NCBI RefSeq assembly: GCF_000284015.1
Contig: NC_016943.1
Span: 3,141,541-3,205,540, forward strand
Reading direction: 5' to 3'
DNA length: 64,000 nt
Source: Blastococcus saxobsidens DD2
GTDB taxonomy: Bacteria > Actinomycetota > Actinomycetes > Mycobacteriales > Geodermatophilaceae
The translations under genes and the position numbers were made by a program. The notes beneath the pieces were generated by a model. The model made no database searches. It was not told where the DNA came from and saw only the letters and a program-made list of their open reading frames with translations. Shown here one piece after another: positions 63,295 through 64,000 of the stretch; positions within the stretch are counted from its first letter, which is position 1; every line of letters starts with the position of its first letter.

Positions 63295-63397
63295 GCGGGA
63301 GCCGGCGCGAACACCCGGTCGACCCGATGGGGGATGGCCGCGACCCTCCGCGGGCGCGGAGGCCATGGCCCGGGCCGCGGACGGACCGCCGCCCGGC

Positions 63398-64000
63398 TCA
63401 GCCGCCAGGGATGGTCAGCCGCTGGCCGACCTGGATGAGGTTCGGGTTCGGCCCGATGGTGGCCCGGTTGGCGGCGTAGATCTCCCGCCAACTCGCGCCG
63501 TGACGGGAGGCGATCGAGCCCAGCGTGTCCCCCGGCCGGACGACGTACGTGCTGCCCGACCCGCCGTCGTCGGCCCCGCTCCTGGGACCGCCACCCGAGC
63601 CGCCACCGGAGCCGGGGATGGTCAGCCGCTGGCCGACCTGGATGAGGTTCGGGTTCGGCCCGATGGTGGCCCGGTTGGCGGCGTAGATCTCCCGCCAACT
63701 CGCGCCGTGACGGGAGGCGATCGAGCCCAGCGTGTCCCCCGGCCGGACGACGTACGTGCTGCCCGACCTGCCGTCGTCGGCCCCGCTCCTGGGACCGCCA
63801 CCCGAGCCGCCACCGGAGCCGGGGATGGTCAGCCGCTGGCCGACCTGGATGAGGTTCGGGTTCGGCCCGATGGTGGCCCGGTTGGCGGCGTAGATCTCCC
63901 GCCAACTCGCGCCGTGACGGGAGGCGATCGAGCCCAGCGTGTCCCCCGGCCGGACGACGTACGTGCTGCCCGACCCGCCGTCCCCGGCGGGCATCGCCCG
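63398..64000 (-). CDS. LysM-domain protein of near-identical repeats, 5' end outside window
   Basis: The visible C-terminal 200 residues contain three LysM domains, each with TYVVRPGDTLGSIASRHGAS, REIYAANRATIGPNPNLIQ and VGQRLTIPG. LysM domains bind N-acetylglucosamine in peptidoglycan. The domains are joined by Gly/Ser linkers. The gene reads in from beyond base 64,000; an ATG at 63994 is in frame but the true start and any signal peptide or catalytic domain are not visible. A cell-wall-binding secreted protein is likely. Confidence 0.85.
   Translation of the reverse strand, partial: RAMPAGDGGSGSTYVVRPGDTLGSIASRHGASWREIYAANRATIGPNPNLIQVGQRLTIPGSGGGSGGGPRSGADDGRSGSTYVVRPGDTLGSIASRHGASWREIYAANRATIGPNPNLIQVGQRLTIPGSGGGSGGGPRSGADDGGSGSTYVVRPGDTLGSIASRHGASWREIYAANRATIGPNPNLIQVGQRLTIPGG
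63408..63990 (-). repeat. Three 207-bp tandem LysM-coding repeats
   Basis: The DNA repeats with a period of exactly 207 bases (matching points at 63411, 63618 and 63825) and appears identical except for about one base (CCG versus CTG near 63769). This marks very recent duplication or strong homogenisation. Confidence 0.9.

Noticed and set aside
63408..63990. 207-bp direct repeats considered as a mobile element or array
   Set aside because: They encode three LysM domains with linkers in one reading frame, so they are protein-domain repeats.

Overview
The window is a chromosomal segment of a very GC-rich, GTG-start-using actinobacterium. Gene content and order (hemE - DUF3000 - rnd, dxs, RlmD-like methyltransferase, APC permease with two TrkA proteins, DUF3159 - OB-fold - DUF3710 - dut, DUF4193, LytR_C - suhB - ppgK - rpoD) are those of core actinobacterial chromosomes. 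The overall character suggests Geodermatophilaceae (Blastococcus/Geodermatophilus/Modestobacter type). That placement is inference, since no rRNA or tRNA gene is present.

Layout. 1-3.3 kb: 3' part of a LigD-type polymerase gene, a lipoprotein, a PilZ protein, small membrane proteins and a cold-shock gene. 3.3-11.6 kb: msrB and a coproporphyrin-dependent heme cluster (chdC, a membrane protein, the HemY/CgoX oxidase, hemE) divergent from DUF3000 and rnd. 11.7-15.1 kb: a complete sugar ABC importer with a single-domain ATPase. 15.3-15.6 kb: a scar in which the first codons of a thiolase gene are joined to the last codons of a 3-hydroxyacyl-CoA dehydrogenase gene, read as a deleted fadA-fadB operon. 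15.7-40.5 kb: mostly core genes (MTH1187-like protein, dxs, 23S rRNA-type methyltransferase, transport, dut, ppgK, principal sigma factor, VanW-like protein, YihY-like protein, psuG/psuK and a HhH-GPD DNA-repair protein).

From 40.5 kb the character changes to an accessory region: a MazEF-like toxin-antitoxin pair, pseudogenes, a flavin oxidase, a truncated flavin monooxygenase, methyltransferases, OsmC, two very large ATP-binding regulators (LuxR/LAL and SARP types), an F420-type oxidoreductase, SnoaL, SDR and alcohol dehydrogenase genes. It ends with a two-component system divergent from two small acidic secreted proteins, and a LysM protein built of near-identical repeats.

The most unusual feature is a family of truncated copies of the 5' end of the HhH-GPD gene. 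The intact gene lies at 39,951-40,544. Partial copies lie at about 41.25, 48.78, 49.98, 54.77 and 63.23 kb, all in the same orientation. Four of them share the same extra left flank and the same breakpoint near codon 31. They punctuate the accessory region and look like scars of repeated, position-specific insertion or recombination. A second, unrelated intergenic repeat family (about 85-bp units) links the spacers at 32.9-33.05 kb and 37.04-37.33 kb. Several core and accessory genes have a TANNNT hexamer 6-7 bases before a GTG start, the signature of leaderless transcripts. No CRISPR array, tRNA, rRNA or intact transposase was seen.
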